64,000 bases of DNA. It comes from Flavobacterium ajazii (GTDB lineage Bacteria; Bacteroidota; Bacteroidia; Flavobacteriales; Flavobacteriaceae). The notes under the pieces are model-generated. The model saw nothing but the letters and a program-made list of their open reading frames with translations. It was not told the DNA's origin and did no database searches. The stretch is taken from NCBI RefSeq assembly GCF_010614725.1, contig NZ_JAAEHL010000005.1:347845-411844 (forward strand), read 5' to 3'. Positions 19,389 to 28,259 of this stretch are shown one piece after another (the first letter of the stretch is position 1; every line of letters starts with the position of its first letter). Position numbers and translations under genes: made by a program.

Positions 19389-19526
19389 GTTTCAGGTTTC
19401 AAGTTTTTGATCTGAAACTTACTTTTGCAACCATTTAAAAAGAATTTTATATCATATTAAAATAAAAGATTTTTCAAAGTTTCGTTTTTCAGCATAACTG
19501 AAAACCTGAAACTTGAAACTTTAAAC
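19389..19526. repeat. Heptad-word element between sufB and sufC
   Basis: Left arm, 19389-19408: the heptads GTTTCAG, GTTTCAA, then GTTTTT. Right arm, 19503-19526: ACCTGAA, ACTTGAA, ACTTTAA, AC. The arms are imperfect inverted repeats with 94 nt between them. The same words recur around the next two genes and in the araA-araD spacer. Confidence 0.7.
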
Positions 19527-19535
19527 AAAAAAAAG

Positions 19536-20282
19536 ATGTTATCAATAAAAAACCTTCACGCCGCAATTGGTGATAAAGAAATCCTTAAGGGAATTAATAT
19601 AGAAGTTAAAGCTGGCGAAGTTCACGCTATCATGGGGCCAAATGGTTCTGGAAAAAGTACTCTTTCTGCAGTAATTGCAGGAAACGAAAATTATGAAGTT
19701 ACAGACGGAGAGGTAATTCTTGACGGAGAAGATCTTGGCGATTTAGCTCCAGAAGAAAGAGCACACAAAGGTGTTTTCCTTTCTTTTCAATATCCGGTAG
19801 AAATTCCTGGAGTTAGCGTTACTAACTTCATGAAAACAGCTATCAACGAAACTCGTAAAGCAAACGGACAAGAAGAAATGCCAGCTAACGAAATGTTGAA
19901 AGTAATTCGTGAGAAATCGGAGTTATTAGAAATCGATCGTAAATTTCTTTCTCGTTCTCTTAATGAAGGTTTTTCCGGAGGAGAGAAAAAAAGAAACGAG
20001 ATTTTCCAAATGGCAATGTTAGAGCCAAAATTGGCAATCCTTGACGAAACCGATTCTGGTCTTGACATCGATGCTTTAAGAATTGTGGCGAATGGTGTAA
20101 ACAAATTAAAAAGCGACAAAAACGCTATTATCGTTATCACGCACTACCAACGTTTATTAGATTATATCGTTCCTGATTTCGTTCACGTTCTTTACAACGG
20201 AAGAATCGTAAAATCTGGCGGAAAAGAGTTAGCATACGAATTAGAAGAAAAAGGATACGACTGGATTAAAGCAGAGAACTAA
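19536..20282 (+). CDS. sufC: Fe-S cluster assembly ATPase SufC
   Basis: A 248-residue ABC-type ATPase. Walker A is GPNGSGKST (about residue 35), the Q-loop lies in FLSFQYPVEIPG, the signature is NEGFSGGEKKRNEI (about 147), Walker B is LAILDETDSGLD and the H-loop is VITHYQR. The DETDSGLD form is specific to SufC. It drives remodelling of the SufBCD scaffold in the cytoplasm. Confidence 0.97.
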   Translation: MLSIKNLHAAIGDKEILKGINIEVKAGEVHAIMGPNGSGKSTLSAVIAGNENYEVTDGEVILDGEDLGDLAPEERAHKGVFLSFQYPVEIPGVSVTNFMKTAINETRKANGQEEMPANEMLKVIREKSELLEIDRKFLSRSLNEGFSGGEKKRNEIFQMAMLEPKLAILDETDSGLDIDALRIVANGVNKLKSDKNAIIVITHYQRLLDYIVPDFVHVLYNGRIVKSGGKELAYELEEKGYDWIKAEN

Positions 20283-20288
20283 ATTTTT

Positions 20289-20322
20289 GTTTCAGGTTTC
20301 ATGTTTTTTTAGTTTCAAGTTG
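20289..20322. repeat. Heptad-word element before the four-helix-bundle gene
   Basis: The words GTTTCAG, GTTTCAT and GTTTCAA appear in order, in the same orientation as the left arm at 19389. Together with the reverse-oriented copies at 20756 it brackets the inserted gene. Confidence 0.65.
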
Positions 20323-20367
20323 AGTTACATTTTGTAAGTTTAAACTTAAATTACTTAAACGGAAATT

Positions 20368-20757
20368 ATGGCGACAATAACTCGATTTGAGGATTTAGAA
20401 ATCTGGAAAGAGGCTCGACGATTAGCAAAAGAAATTCATCTTATTGCAATTCATACAGACTTAAGATCAGATCTCAGATTTAAAAATCAAATAAAAGATT
20501 CTTCGGGTTCTGTAATGGATAACATTGCAGAAGGTTTTGAAAGAGATGGAAATTTAGAATTTCGACAATTTTTATCAATTGCAAAAGGCTCAGCCGGAGA
20601 AACGAGATCTCAGTTATACCGAGTTTTTGATTTTGAATATATTTCAGAAGAAAAATTCGAAGCTTTAAAAAAGGATTATGAAAATTTAAGTGGCAAAATC
20701 AAAAACTTTATCACTTATCTCAATAAAAAAGATTTCAAAGGAAATAAGTTTCAGTAG
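20368..20757 (+). CDS. Four-helix-bundle protein (23S rRNA IVP / S23 family)
   Basis: A 129-residue all-helical protein that fits the S23/IVP four-helix-bundle family: [17 protein letters not shown] at the N-terminus and NIAEGFER at about residue 51, the family hallmark. Its role is not established. Relatives are often found as single genes in odd places, including intervening sequences of 23S rRNA. Here it splits sufC from sufD. Heptad-word elements flank it on both sides, and its last codons (AAG TTT CAG) already contain the word GTTTCAG. An insertion into the operon is the likely explanation. Confidence 0.85.
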   Translation: MATITRFEDLEIWKEARRLAKEIHLIAIHTDLRSDLRFKNQIKDSSGSVMDNIAEGFERDGNLEFRQFLSIAKGSAGETRSQLYRVFDFEYISEEKFEALKKDYENLSGKIKNFITYLNKKDFKGNKFQ

Positions 20758-20840
20758 AAACTTGAAACATTAAACCTGAAACAAAAGAGTAAAAAGGAGT
20801 TAAGTTCCAACAGTCAACTTGAAACCTGAAACTCCGAAGG
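20748..20840. repeat. Heptad-word element between four-helix-bundle gene and sufD
   Basis: GTTTCAG (20748-20754, overlapping the gene end) is followed by ACTTGAA, ACATTAA and ACCTGAA words (20759-20782), then GTTCCAA and ACTTGAA, ACCTGAA (20804-20832). It is an inverted counterpart of the element at 20289. Confidence 0.65.
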
Positions 20841-20853
20841 AAACAAAAACAAA

Positions 20854-22170
20854 ATGGATTTAAAAGAAAAATTAGTATCGTCTTTTATGGCTTTTGAGGA
20901 GCGTGTCGATGTACATTCGGATTTACATGACATACGCACAAATGCTTTAAAAAACTTCGAAAATAAAGGTTTCCCAACCAAAAAAGAAGAAGCTTGGAAA
21001 TACACATCGCTAAACGCCATCTTAAAAAATGACTTTACGGTTTTTCCAAAGCAGGAAAATGCAATCGAATTTAATCAGGTAAAAAAATACTTTTTACACG
21101 AAATTGATACATACAAATTAGTATTTATCGATGGTGTTTTCAGTTCGCATTTGTCTTCTACAACACACGACGGAATCGATGTTTGCTTAATGTCATCGGC
21201 ATTAACAAAACCAAAATACAAAATGGTTATTGATACCTACTTTAATCAAATTGCAAGTAAAGATGACAGTTTGACTTCATTGAATACGGCTTTTGCAATT
21301 GAAGGTGCTTTTATCAATATTCCAAAGAAAAAAGTAGCGGATAAACCAATTGAGATCATGTATTTCTCAACTGGAAATGAAGCTGCTTTAATGGTTCAGC
21401 CAAGAAACTTGGTTATTGTGGGTGAAAATTCACATGTTCAAATTATTGAGCGTCACCAAAGTTTGAATGAAAATCCGGTTTTGACAAACTCTGTTACGGA
21501 GATTTTTGCTCAAAAACGTGCGATTGTTGATTATTATAAAATTCAAAATGATAATAGCGAAGCGAATTTAATTGACAACACTTATGTTTCACAACAACAA
21601 GAAAGTCACGCTTATGTTCACACTTTCTCTTTTGGCGGAAATTTAACTCGTAACAATTTGAATTTTTATCATTTTGGAGAAAGATTGACAAGCACTTTAA
21701 ACGGAATTTCAATCCTTAATGATAAACAACACGTTGACCATTATACTTTGGTAAACCACGCACAGCCAAATTGCGAGAGTTTTCAGGATTATAAAGGAAT
21801 TTTCTCTGATCGTTCGACTGGAGTTTTCAACGGAAAAGTTTTGGTTGAGAAAGAAGCTCAAAAAACAAATGCTTTCCAAAAAAGCAACAATATTTTATTG
21901 AGTGATAAAGCTACAATCAACGCAAAACCACAATTAGAAATTTTCGCTGACGATGTAAAATGTTCTCACGGTTGTACTGTTGGACAATTAGATGAAACAG
22001 CAATGTTCTACATGCAGTCACGCGGAATCCCGAAAAAAGAAGCTAAAGCTTTATTGATGTACGCATTCTCAAATGCCGTAATCGAAAGCATTAAAATACC
22101 AGAATTAAAACAACGAATTACTAAAATCATTGCCATGAAATTGGGAGTGAATTTAGGATTTGATTTGTAA
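20854..22170 (+). CDS. sufD: Fe-S cluster assembly protein SufD
   Basis: A 438-residue SufD. The beta-helix core carries conserved SufD segments (QDYKGIFSDRSTGVFNGKVLV, and ADDVKCSHGCTVGQLDE with the expected Cys and His). It pairs with SufB in the SufBC2D complex. It is the last suf gene here: a terminator follows and neither sufS nor sufE is present, so the cysteine desulfurase must be supplied from another locus. Confidence 0.95.
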   Translation: MDLKEKLVSSFMAFEERVDVHSDLHDIRTNALKNFENKGFPTKKEEAWKYTSLNAILKNDFTVFPKQENAIEFNQVKKYFLHEIDTYKLVFIDGVFSSHLSSTTHDGIDVCLMSSALTKPKYKMVIDTYFNQIASKDDSLTSLNTAFAIEGAFINIPKKKVADKPIEIMYFSTGNEAALMVQPRNLVIVGENSHVQIIERHQSLNENPVLTNSVTEIFAQKRAIVDYYKIQNDNSEANLIDNTYVSQQQESHAYVHTFSFGGNLTRNNLNFYHFGERLTSTLNGISILNDKQHVDHYTLVNHAQPNCESFQDYKGIFSDRSTGVFNGKVLVEKEAQKTNAFQKSNNILLSDKATINAKPQLEIFADDVKCSHGCTVGQLDETAMFYMQSRGIPKKEAKALLMYAFSNAVIESIKIPELKQRITKIIAMKLGVNLGFDL

Positions 22171-22191
22171 ATTCTAATTTTATAAAAATAT

Positions 22192-22226
22192 AAACCGACA
22201 AATTTTAGAATTTGTCGGTTTTTTTA
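22192..22226 (+). terminator. Terminator of the suf operon
   Basis: AAACCGACAAATT pairs with AATTTGTCGGTTT around a TTAG loop, then a T-run. It ends the operon after sufD. Confidence 0.85.
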
Positions 22227-22261
22227 TAATACATTATTTCAGAGGCACATTCCTCCATCAT

Positions 22262-23221
22262 TTACAACTCAAAACTTTTCCCTTGCTCCGGAAAAATAAA
22301 TTTCAACCCCAAATCATTCTGAGTTTTCAACTGCTCTTTAATTTTTACAATATTTTTAGCAGGCGGTTTCAAATGCGTAATTACTATTTTAAATCCGTTT
22401 AAAGAATTTTTCCTTGCCAGTTTTTCTAATTCGTGAAGTTCATCCATCAAATATTTTGGTGTCAGATGCCCAAATAAAAACTGATCCGGTTGCTCATTTG
22501 GGAAAGAAACTTCTATAAAAATGCCTTTTAATTGTTTATTCTGAATTAATGGTGCAATCGCCATCCATAACTCCTTTAAATTATTGCTTTTTTCCACTGC
22601 ATCCGAACCGGTATCACCAAGATACAAAACATAATCATCATTGTTTCTAATTAAAAAGGCTGTACTTTCATATGGATTTACATGACTTAACGGAAAAGAT
22701 TTTACCGTCATTTTGGTGTTTGTAATTGCAGTTTCTTCTTTTAGATTTAAAGTCTGAAAATGATAACGCTTAATATGGAAACCAGGTCCTTCATCGCCAA
22801 AATTTGCCCAGGTCTGATCATTAAAATAATGGTTTTCCATCATTTCCATACATCTTTTTGTGGCATAAACCGTTTTTGAAGAATCTGCCGGCGAGTTAAT
22901 TATCAGACCTGAAACATGATCTAAATGGGCGTGTGAAATCAAATATCCTTTAATATATTTTCGCAAAACTTCACTTGCTGAAACCTTGAATACCTTATTC
23001 TCAGTAGCTTTTTCTATTCCCGAATTAATGGTTCCGGCATCCAGACAAATGTAATCTTTGGTATTAGAAGGTGCTAATAAATAAGCTGACAGGTTTTTTT
23101 CGTCAATCCCACCCTTAACTCCCAAAGGAACAACCTGAAACGCTGATTTTTGAACTTTTTGGGAAAATGAATTGGATGATATTAAAACCAAACAAACCAA
23201 AAGCATTTTTGTAATTTTCAT
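22262..23221 (-). CDS. Class II cyclic-nucleotide-phosphodiesterase-like MBL protein, secreted
   Basis: A 319-residue protein with a signal peptide (1-20, ending SNSFSQ). The MBL motif SHAHLDHVSGL (about residue 95) has the form typical of class II cAMP phosphodiesterases (PDE1 of yeast, CpdP). Supporting features are FLFGHLTPKYLMDEL and ITHLKP near the end. The family hydrolyses cAMP or cGMP. An exported enzyme would act on periplasmic or external cyclic nucleotides, or on a different phosphodiester; the substrate is inferred from family only. Confidence 0.8.
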   Translation of the reverse strand: MKITKMLLVCLVLISSNSFSQKVQKSAFQVVPLGVKGGIDEKNLSAYLLAPSNTKDYICLDAGTINSGIEKATENKVFKVSASEVLRKYIKGYLISHAHLDHVSGLIINSPADSSKTVYATKRCMEMMENHYFNDQTWANFGDEGPGFHIKRYHFQTLNLKEETAITNTKMTVKSFPLSHVNPYESTAFLIRNNDDYVLYLGDTGSDAVEKSNNLKELWMAIAPLIQNKQLKGIFIEVSFPNEQPDQFLFGHLTPKYLMDELHELEKLARKNSLNGFKIVITHLKPPAKNIVKIKEQLKTQNDLGLKFIFPEQGKSFEL

Positions 23222-23394
23222 ACCTAATATTTTTTATGGTTACAAATTTCATGAATTAAGACAAATTTAGCGACTTATAATTGTGAAAATCCTAAAAATT
23301 AAAGCTAAATTTACTTTGTTCTCCGATGATAAAATTCAATCTTAAAACAATATCTTTACATTAAAATATCACATTTTAAAATAGAAAAGTTACA

Positions 23395-24948
23395 ATGACA
23401 ACAATAGCATCTCAATTTGGAATCAATGAAGCCCTGGAAAAACTGGGCATCAAATTTATAAATGAAGGGACATCAACGGGTTTAAATAATTTTTCATCCG
23501 GAGAAATTTTGGATAGCTATTCTCCAGTTGATGGAAAATTAATTGCATCTGTAAAAATGTCTACAGCTGAAGATTATGAAAAAGTAATTCAGTCAGCAAC
23601 AGAAGCTTTTAAAACATTCCGCTTAATTCCTGCACCTCAACGTGGAGAAATTGTACGTCAGTTTGGAGAAAAACTGCGCCAAAACAAAGAAGCTCTTGGT
23701 AAATTGGTTTCTTATGAAATGGGCAAATCATTACAGGAGGGCTACGGAGAAGTACAGGAAATGATTGACATTTGTGATTTTGCAGTCGGTTTATCCCGCC
23801 AGTTGCACGGATTAACCATGCATTCCGAAAGATCCGGACATCGTATGTATGAGCAATATCATTCGTTAGGAATTGTCGGAATCATTTCTGCCTTTAATTT
23901 TCCTGTTGCCGTTTGGTCCTGGAACACAGCCTTAGCATGGATTTGTGGAGATGTTTGTGTCTGGAAACCTTCTGAAAAAACACCTCTTTGCGGAATTGCC
24001 TGTCAAAATATAATTGCTCAGGTTATTAAAGAAAATAACTTACCTGAAGGTATTTCATGTCTGATAAACGGTGATTATTCAATTGGCGAATTAATGACTT
24101 CAGATTCCCGTATTCCGTTGATTTCTGCAACCGGCTCTACCCGAATGGGAAAAATAGTAGCTCAGGCAGTTGCCGGACGATTAGGCAAATCATTATTGGA
24201 ACTAGGAGGAAACAACGCCATTATTGTGACTCCTGACGCAGATATTAAAATGACCGTAATCGGTGCAGTTTTTGGCGCAGTTGGAACTGCCGGACAGCGC
24301 TGTACCTCAACCCGACGACTGATTATTCACGAAAGTATTTATGATAAAGTAAAAGAAGCATTAATAGCTGCCTATAAACAATTACGTATCGGAAATCCTC
24401 TTGATGAAAACAATCATGTTGGGCCGTTAATTGATATTCATGCTGTCGAAATGTATGCAAAAGCTTTAAACAGAGTTGTTGCTGAAGGCGGAACAATTTT
24501 AGTTGAAGGTGGCGTACTTTCTGGCGAAGGTTACGAAAGCGGCTGTTATGTAAGACCTGCCATTGCCGAAGCAGAAAACTCTTTTGAAATAGTGCAGCAT
24601 GAGACCTTTGCACCGGTTTTATACCTGATAAAATATTTAGGAGAAGTTGACAATGCAATCGATTACCAAAATGGTGTAGCACAGGGATTATCATCCGCAA
24701 TTATGACAAACAACTTGCGCGAAGCTGAAAAGTTTTTATCTGTTACAGGATCTGATTGCGGAATTGCCAATGTAAATATTGGAACTTCAGGAGCAGAAAT
24801 CGGGGGTGCTTTTGGCGGAGAAAAAGAAACCGGAGGCGGAAGGGAATCTGGCTCTGATGCATGGAAAGTTTATATGAGACGCCAGACTAACACCATTAAC
24901 TATTCAACTAGTCTGCCATTGGCTCAAGGTATTAAATTTGATTTATAG
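23395..24948 (+). CDS. Aldehyde dehydrogenase, ALDH7 (aminoadipate semialdehyde) type
   Basis: A 517-residue NAD(P)-dependent dehydrogenase. The general-base Glu lies in LLELGGNNAI (about 269) and the catalytic Cys in GTAGQRCTSTRRL (about 303). GSTRMGK and FNFPVAVWSWN complete the cofactor site. The GQRCTSTRR form and overall length match the ALDH7/antiquitin group, which oxidises 2-aminoadipate 6-semialdehyde in lysine breakdown. The gene stands alone, so the pathway cannot be confirmed from neighbours. Confidence 0.85.
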   Translation: MTTIASQFGINEALEKLGIKFINEGTSTGLNNFSSGEILDSYSPVDGKLIASVKMSTAEDYEKVIQSATEAFKTFRLIPAPQRGEIVRQFGEKLRQNKEALGKLVSYEMGKSLQEGYGEVQEMIDICDFAVGLSRQLHGLTMHSERSGHRMYEQYHSLGIVGIISAFNFPVAVWSWNTALAWICGDVCVWKPSEKTPLCGIACQNIIAQVIKENNLPEGISCLINGDYSIGELMTSDSRIPLISATGSTRMGKIVAQAVAGRLGKSLLELGGNNAIIVTPDADIKMTVIGAVFGAVGTAGQRCTSTRRLIIHESIYDKVKEALIAAYKQLRIGNPLDENNHVGPLIDIHAVEMYAKALNRVVAEGGTILVEGGVLSGEGYESGCYVRPAIAEAENSFEIVQHETFAPVLYLIKYLGEVDNAIDYQNGVAQGLSSAIMTNNLREAEKFLSVTGSDCGIANVNIGTSGAEIGGAFGGEKETGGGRESGSDAWKVYMRRQTNTINYSTSLPLAQGIKFDL

Positions 24949-24965
24949 ACACCCCTTTTAATCAT

Positions 24966-24993
24966 AAAAGGCTTCCGAAATCGGAAGCCTTCT
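24966..24993. terminator. Terminator between ALDH and pectate lyase genes
   Basis: AAGGCTTCCGA pairs with TCGGAAGCCTT around AA. The T-tract is short on both strands. It lies between convergent genes. Confidence 0.7.
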
Positions 24994-25024
24994 ACTTTAA
25001 AAATAATGGTTAGTTAGTTGGGTA

Positions 25025-27790
25025 TTATTTTTTAATGATGATTTTTGTAGTAACACTACTTCCGGCATGAACCCTAACTAAATAGCTGCCATTGGCAAGA
25101 TTACCCATATCAATACTGGTATTATTTCCTTCTTGCGAGTTCACCAAAGCGCCTGTCAAATTATAAACTTCTACTTTTTGAATCGCTTTATCTGAATCAA
25201 TATTCAACTCTCCTGAAACTGGATTCGGGTACAAAGTCAATGATCTAGACTCAACCGTTTCCTCAACTGAGCTATCTGATAAATCTGATGCCATACGTGA
25301 AGTTGTATTATATGCTGTACTTATATAATACAAATTTGCAACAGAACCTTTTGTTATGGTATTCGCACCTGCAGGAACCGAAACTGTCACAATTCCTCCA
25401 ACAGCAGCATAAGAAACGTTGTTAACCTTTATTGTCCCTGTAAAATCAGAATCAAATACCAATGTTAAAGTTGATGCACTTGTTGTAGTATAACTAATTG
25501 ATGTACTCGTTTCAATTTTTAAACGCGCCGTCAATGTAAGCCCAGCATAGGTTACAGAACCTGCTGTCGAATTCATATTTCCGGTAATAGTGTAAAATGT
25601 ACTGGTTTTTCCAGAAGTTGTAAAATTATGAATCTGGTTTCCTGCCGATGTTCCCGTCACGGTAATTGTTCCGGATCCTGTAGCAGCCGTTCCTGTTCCT
25701 GTTGTAGTGACAGAATACGAAACTGTTGCTGTTGGAGTACCTGAAATAGTAATCGTTTTAGCAGTAGTATTTTTTACAAAAGTAATTCCGGAAGCCGGTA
25801 ACCCTGTTACGGTTGCATCTGTAGCACTTCCTCCCCAGGTAAAAACAATAGAACCAATAGCAGTACCACTTGTTACTGTTTGATTATTGTTTGTAGTCGA
25901 AGTAAGGGTCTGAGCACTTGCCGCTGTAACCGTAATAGTTCCCGATCCTGTTGCTGCAGTTCCTGTCCCACTTGTAGTAATCGAATAGGAAACTGTTGCT
26001 GTTGGGGTACCTGAAATAGTAATAGTTTTAGCAGTAGTATTTTTTACAAAAGTAATTCCGGAAGCCGGCAATCCTGTTACTGTAGCATCTGTAGCATCGC
26101 CTCCCCAGGTAAAAACAATAGAACTAATAGCAGTACCGCTCGTTACAGTCTGATTATTATTTGTAGTTGAAGTAAGCGTCTGATTGCTTACAACGCTTGT
26201 TTCACCTTGTACGGAAACCAATGTTCCTGTATAATTCGTAAGAGCCGATTTTAATGCTGTGATTACAGTAGACGAAGTATCATCAACAGCATTATCAAAA
26301 GTCCATTTTAAATCTCCTCCTGAAACACGGCCTGAATACTGTACTACTTTAGTTTGTGCTACCGCAGGCTGATCTATAACCAGATTTTTAACGTATAAAG
26401 CAGCATCTGTATCAAAATTATTGTAACTATTTGCTCCGAGTTTTGACTTAATACTACTGCTGATAACCTCACCTCTTGTTGCAGCTTCTATAGCGTCAAA
26501 CTCAACAGGATAATTGGCCGCATTATATGGAACGTAACGCGTCTGACCACTCATTGTATTATTAAAAGCCTTGATAGTACCTCCGGCTTCACCTGAAAAA
26601 GTGCCTTCAGAATCATAAAAAATATCTGTTCCTTGCTTAGAAGTTAACATAGGATATTTACAATTGCGAAAAACATTTCCTTCTACGAATAAAGAAGAAC
26701 CTAATGTTGATCCCGCACCATATTTTGCATTACCATCATAATAGTTATTATAAATATGTGCAGAATAGTATCTAACCCTTGGATGACGGGAATCTGAATG
26801 ATCAAACCAGTTATGGTGGTATGTGATATATAATCCCGTTGTAGTACCTTCGCTTAAACCTAAAAGACTTGCTTTTCCATTGTCCCAAAAATGATTATAA
26901 GACAATGTAATATACGTTGACGACTTGTTATCTAAAGCACCATCCCCTTTTATCTGGTCTGCATCGCTACCCGCATCTCCATAAAATAAATCGCAATTAT
27001 GAACCCAGATATGATCGTTATCCTGTTGCATTCCAACATTATCGCCAGCTGTACTATTGCAATTCATGAATCCTAAATTACTAACTTCAATATTCGAAGC
27101 TGATTTAAGACGTACTCCCCAGCCATTGGCAACTGCATCATTACCAATACCTTCAAAAGTCACATAACTGGAAGCGTTATTGGCATTTTCGATAACAACA
27201 TCCCCACCTTCCATTACAGTCATATCAGTAATATTTCCTAAAAGACGAATGATAAACGGACGAGTATCTTTTCCTTTTTTAATCGCATACAAAATGTTTT
27301 GAAGCCCAACACAAGGATTTGCACTTGCTCCGGTAATATCCATTGAAATTGTATTTTTGGTGTTTTGCGTGATATAAAGAATCACCGCATTGTCTTTTGG
27401 AGTACCATCAGCTTTATAACCTCCCGGAACACGGCCGCCATCAAAAGCAAAACCATTTCGGTCATGTGCTAAAACAGTTAAAGTACCTGTTGCAGTTCCT
27501 GTTCCTTCGACACCAGAAATTACGGGCTTAACTTTTACAGTATAAGTTCCTGCCTTAAGTCCCTGAATATCCGCACGATAATAAGAACCATAACTGCGAA
27601 TTAACTGATTGTCAATTTTTTTGTCTGTAAAACCGTTTCCGGTATAATAGACATTGTAAGTCTGGGCATTACTGACAGGCTGCCATTTTACAAAAGCAGA
27701 TTCGAGCCAGCCGACCGCCTCATTAATTTGCTGCGACCATGTTTGCATTGAAGCAAACAAAATAGTCAAAAAAAATAATTTGTTTTTCAT
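25025..27790 (-). CDS. PL1 family pectate lyase, secreted by T9SS
   Basis: The 921-residue protein has a signal peptide (1-19), an FN3-like N-terminal module (20-105, [22 protein letters not shown]), a PL1 beta-helix (about 110-490, including [13 protein letters not shown] with the catalytic-type Arg, plus [12 protein letters not shown] and [11 protein letters not shown]), two near-identical 90-residue Ig-like repeats (537-716), a further beta module (about 720-835) and a type A sorting domain ([12 protein letters not shown] to KIIIKK). The family cleaves polygalacturonate by beta-elimination. It is paralogous to the next gene but not obviously in one operon with it; a 469-bp spacer with operator-like palindromes lies upstream. 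Confidence 0.92.
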   Translation of the reverse strand: MKNKLFFLTILFASMQTWSQQINEAVGWLESAFVKWQPVSNAQTYNVYYTGNGFTDKKIDNQLIRSYGSYYRADIQGLKAGTYTVKVKPVISGVEGTGTATGTLTVLAHDRNGFAFDGGRVPGGYKADGTPKDNAVILYITQNTKNTISMDITGASANPCVGLQNILYAIKKGKDTRPFIIRLLGNITDMTVMEGGDVVIENANNASSYVTFEGIGNDAVANGWGVRLKSASNIEVSNLGFMNCNSTAGDNVGMQQDNDHIWVHNCDLFYGDAGSDADQIKGDGALDNKSSTYITLSYNHFWDNGKASLLGLSEGTTTGLYITYHHNWFDHSDSRHPRVRYYSAHIYNNYYDGNAKYGAGSTLGSSLFVEGNVFRNCKYPMLTSKQGTDIFYDSEGTFSGEAGGTIKAFNNTMSGQTRYVPYNAANYPVEFDAIEAATRGEVISSSIKSKLGANSYNNFDTDAALYVKNLVIDQPAVAQTKVVQYSGRVSGGDLKWTFDNAVDDTSSTVITALKSALTNYTGTLVSVQGETSVVSNQTLTSTTNNNQTVTSGTAISSIVFTWGGDATDATVTGLPASGITFVKNTTAKTITISGTPTATVSYSITTSGTGTAATGSGTITVTAASAQTLTSTTNNNQTVTSGTAIGSIVFTWGGSATDATVTGLPASGITFVKNTTAKTITISGTPTATVSYSVTTTGTGTAATGSGTITVTGTSAGNQIHNFTTSGKTSTFYTITGNMNSTAGSVTYAGLTLTARLKIETSTSISYTTTSASTLTLVFDSDFTGTIKVNNVSYAAVGGIVTVSVPAGANTITKGSVANLYYISTAYNTTSRMASDLSDSSVEETVESRSLTLYPNPVSGELNIDSDKAIQKVEVYNLTGALVNSQEGNNTSIDMGNLANGSYLVRVHAGSSVTTKIIIKK
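25643..26182 (-). repeat. Two 270-bp tandem repeats in pectate lyase gene
   Basis: Two adjacent 270-bp units (25913-26182 and 25643-25912) encode the same 90-residue Ig-like module starting [13 protein letters not shown] and differing at only a few positions. The DNA identity is also high, which points to recent duplication or gene conversion. Confidence 0.85.
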
Positions 27791-27858
27791 TCTAGTGGTT
27801 TTGGTTTAATTGATAGTTTAATAAAGTGGTTTGTTTTGTACGAATACAAATATTAAAA

Positions 27859-27872
27859 TGTAATCGATTACG
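27859..27872. promoter_or_regulatory. LacI-like palindrome TGTAATCGATTACG
   Basis: The 12-bp perfect core GTAATCGATTAC (27860-27871) has a CG centre, the look of a LacI/PurR-family operator. It lies about 70 bp before the pectate lyase start. The same site occurs at the same relative place before the paralogue. Confidence 0.65.
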
Positions 27873-27978
27873 CAAAAATATACAAAATTTAAGTATTCAT
27901 AATATTTTAGTATTAAAAAAACACATTAAATAAAAAAATAGCTTTTTAAATAATCAAAATGTAATTTGTTGCATTAAA

Positions 27979-27992
27979 TGTAATAAATTACA
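27979..27992. promoter_or_regulatory. Related palindrome TGTAAT-AA-ATTACA
   Basis: The half sites are the same as at 27859, but the centre is AA instead of CG. It lies about 190 bp upstream of the pectate lyase start and may be an auxiliary site or chance in AT-rich DNA. Confidence 0.35.
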
Positions 27993-28210
27993 CACATTAA
28001 AAAAGCCTTATTTTATACAGCCTCATAAACTCCTTAAACTGGAAGTTTAAAAAAAATTAACTTAAAATAGTTATTTTGTTTTATAAAATTTAATTTGTCT
28101 GACACATAAAATAAAGAAAGAAAAAACCTACTATTTTATAGATAGAAAAGTAAAATCAAACTAAAACATCCTTTAAAATTTCCCTTAAAAGCAAAATTCA
28201 ATATAAAACA

Positions 28211-28243
28211 CAAAAAAAAGGCTCCCAAAATTGGAAGCCCTTT
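28211..28243 (-). terminator. Terminator of the second pectate lyase gene
   Basis: On the minus strand GGGCTTCCAA pairs imperfectly with TTGGGAGCC, followed by a T-run. It ends the gene at 28260. Confidence 0.7.
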
Positions 28244-28259
28244 CAATAAACAATTTCAA

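Larger units (their letters stand above)
27791..28210. other. Spacer upstream of the first pectate lyase gene
   Basis: No ORF or RNA gene was recognised. It is very AT-rich and carries two palindromes of the TGTAAT...ATTACA type, at 27859 and 27979, annotated separately. Confidence 0.5.

Noticed and set aside
24323..24700. Antisense ORF of 125 codons inside the aldehyde dehydrogenase gene
   Set aside because: It is rich in Leu, Gln and His, as expected from reading a coding strand backwards; the sense gene is complete.
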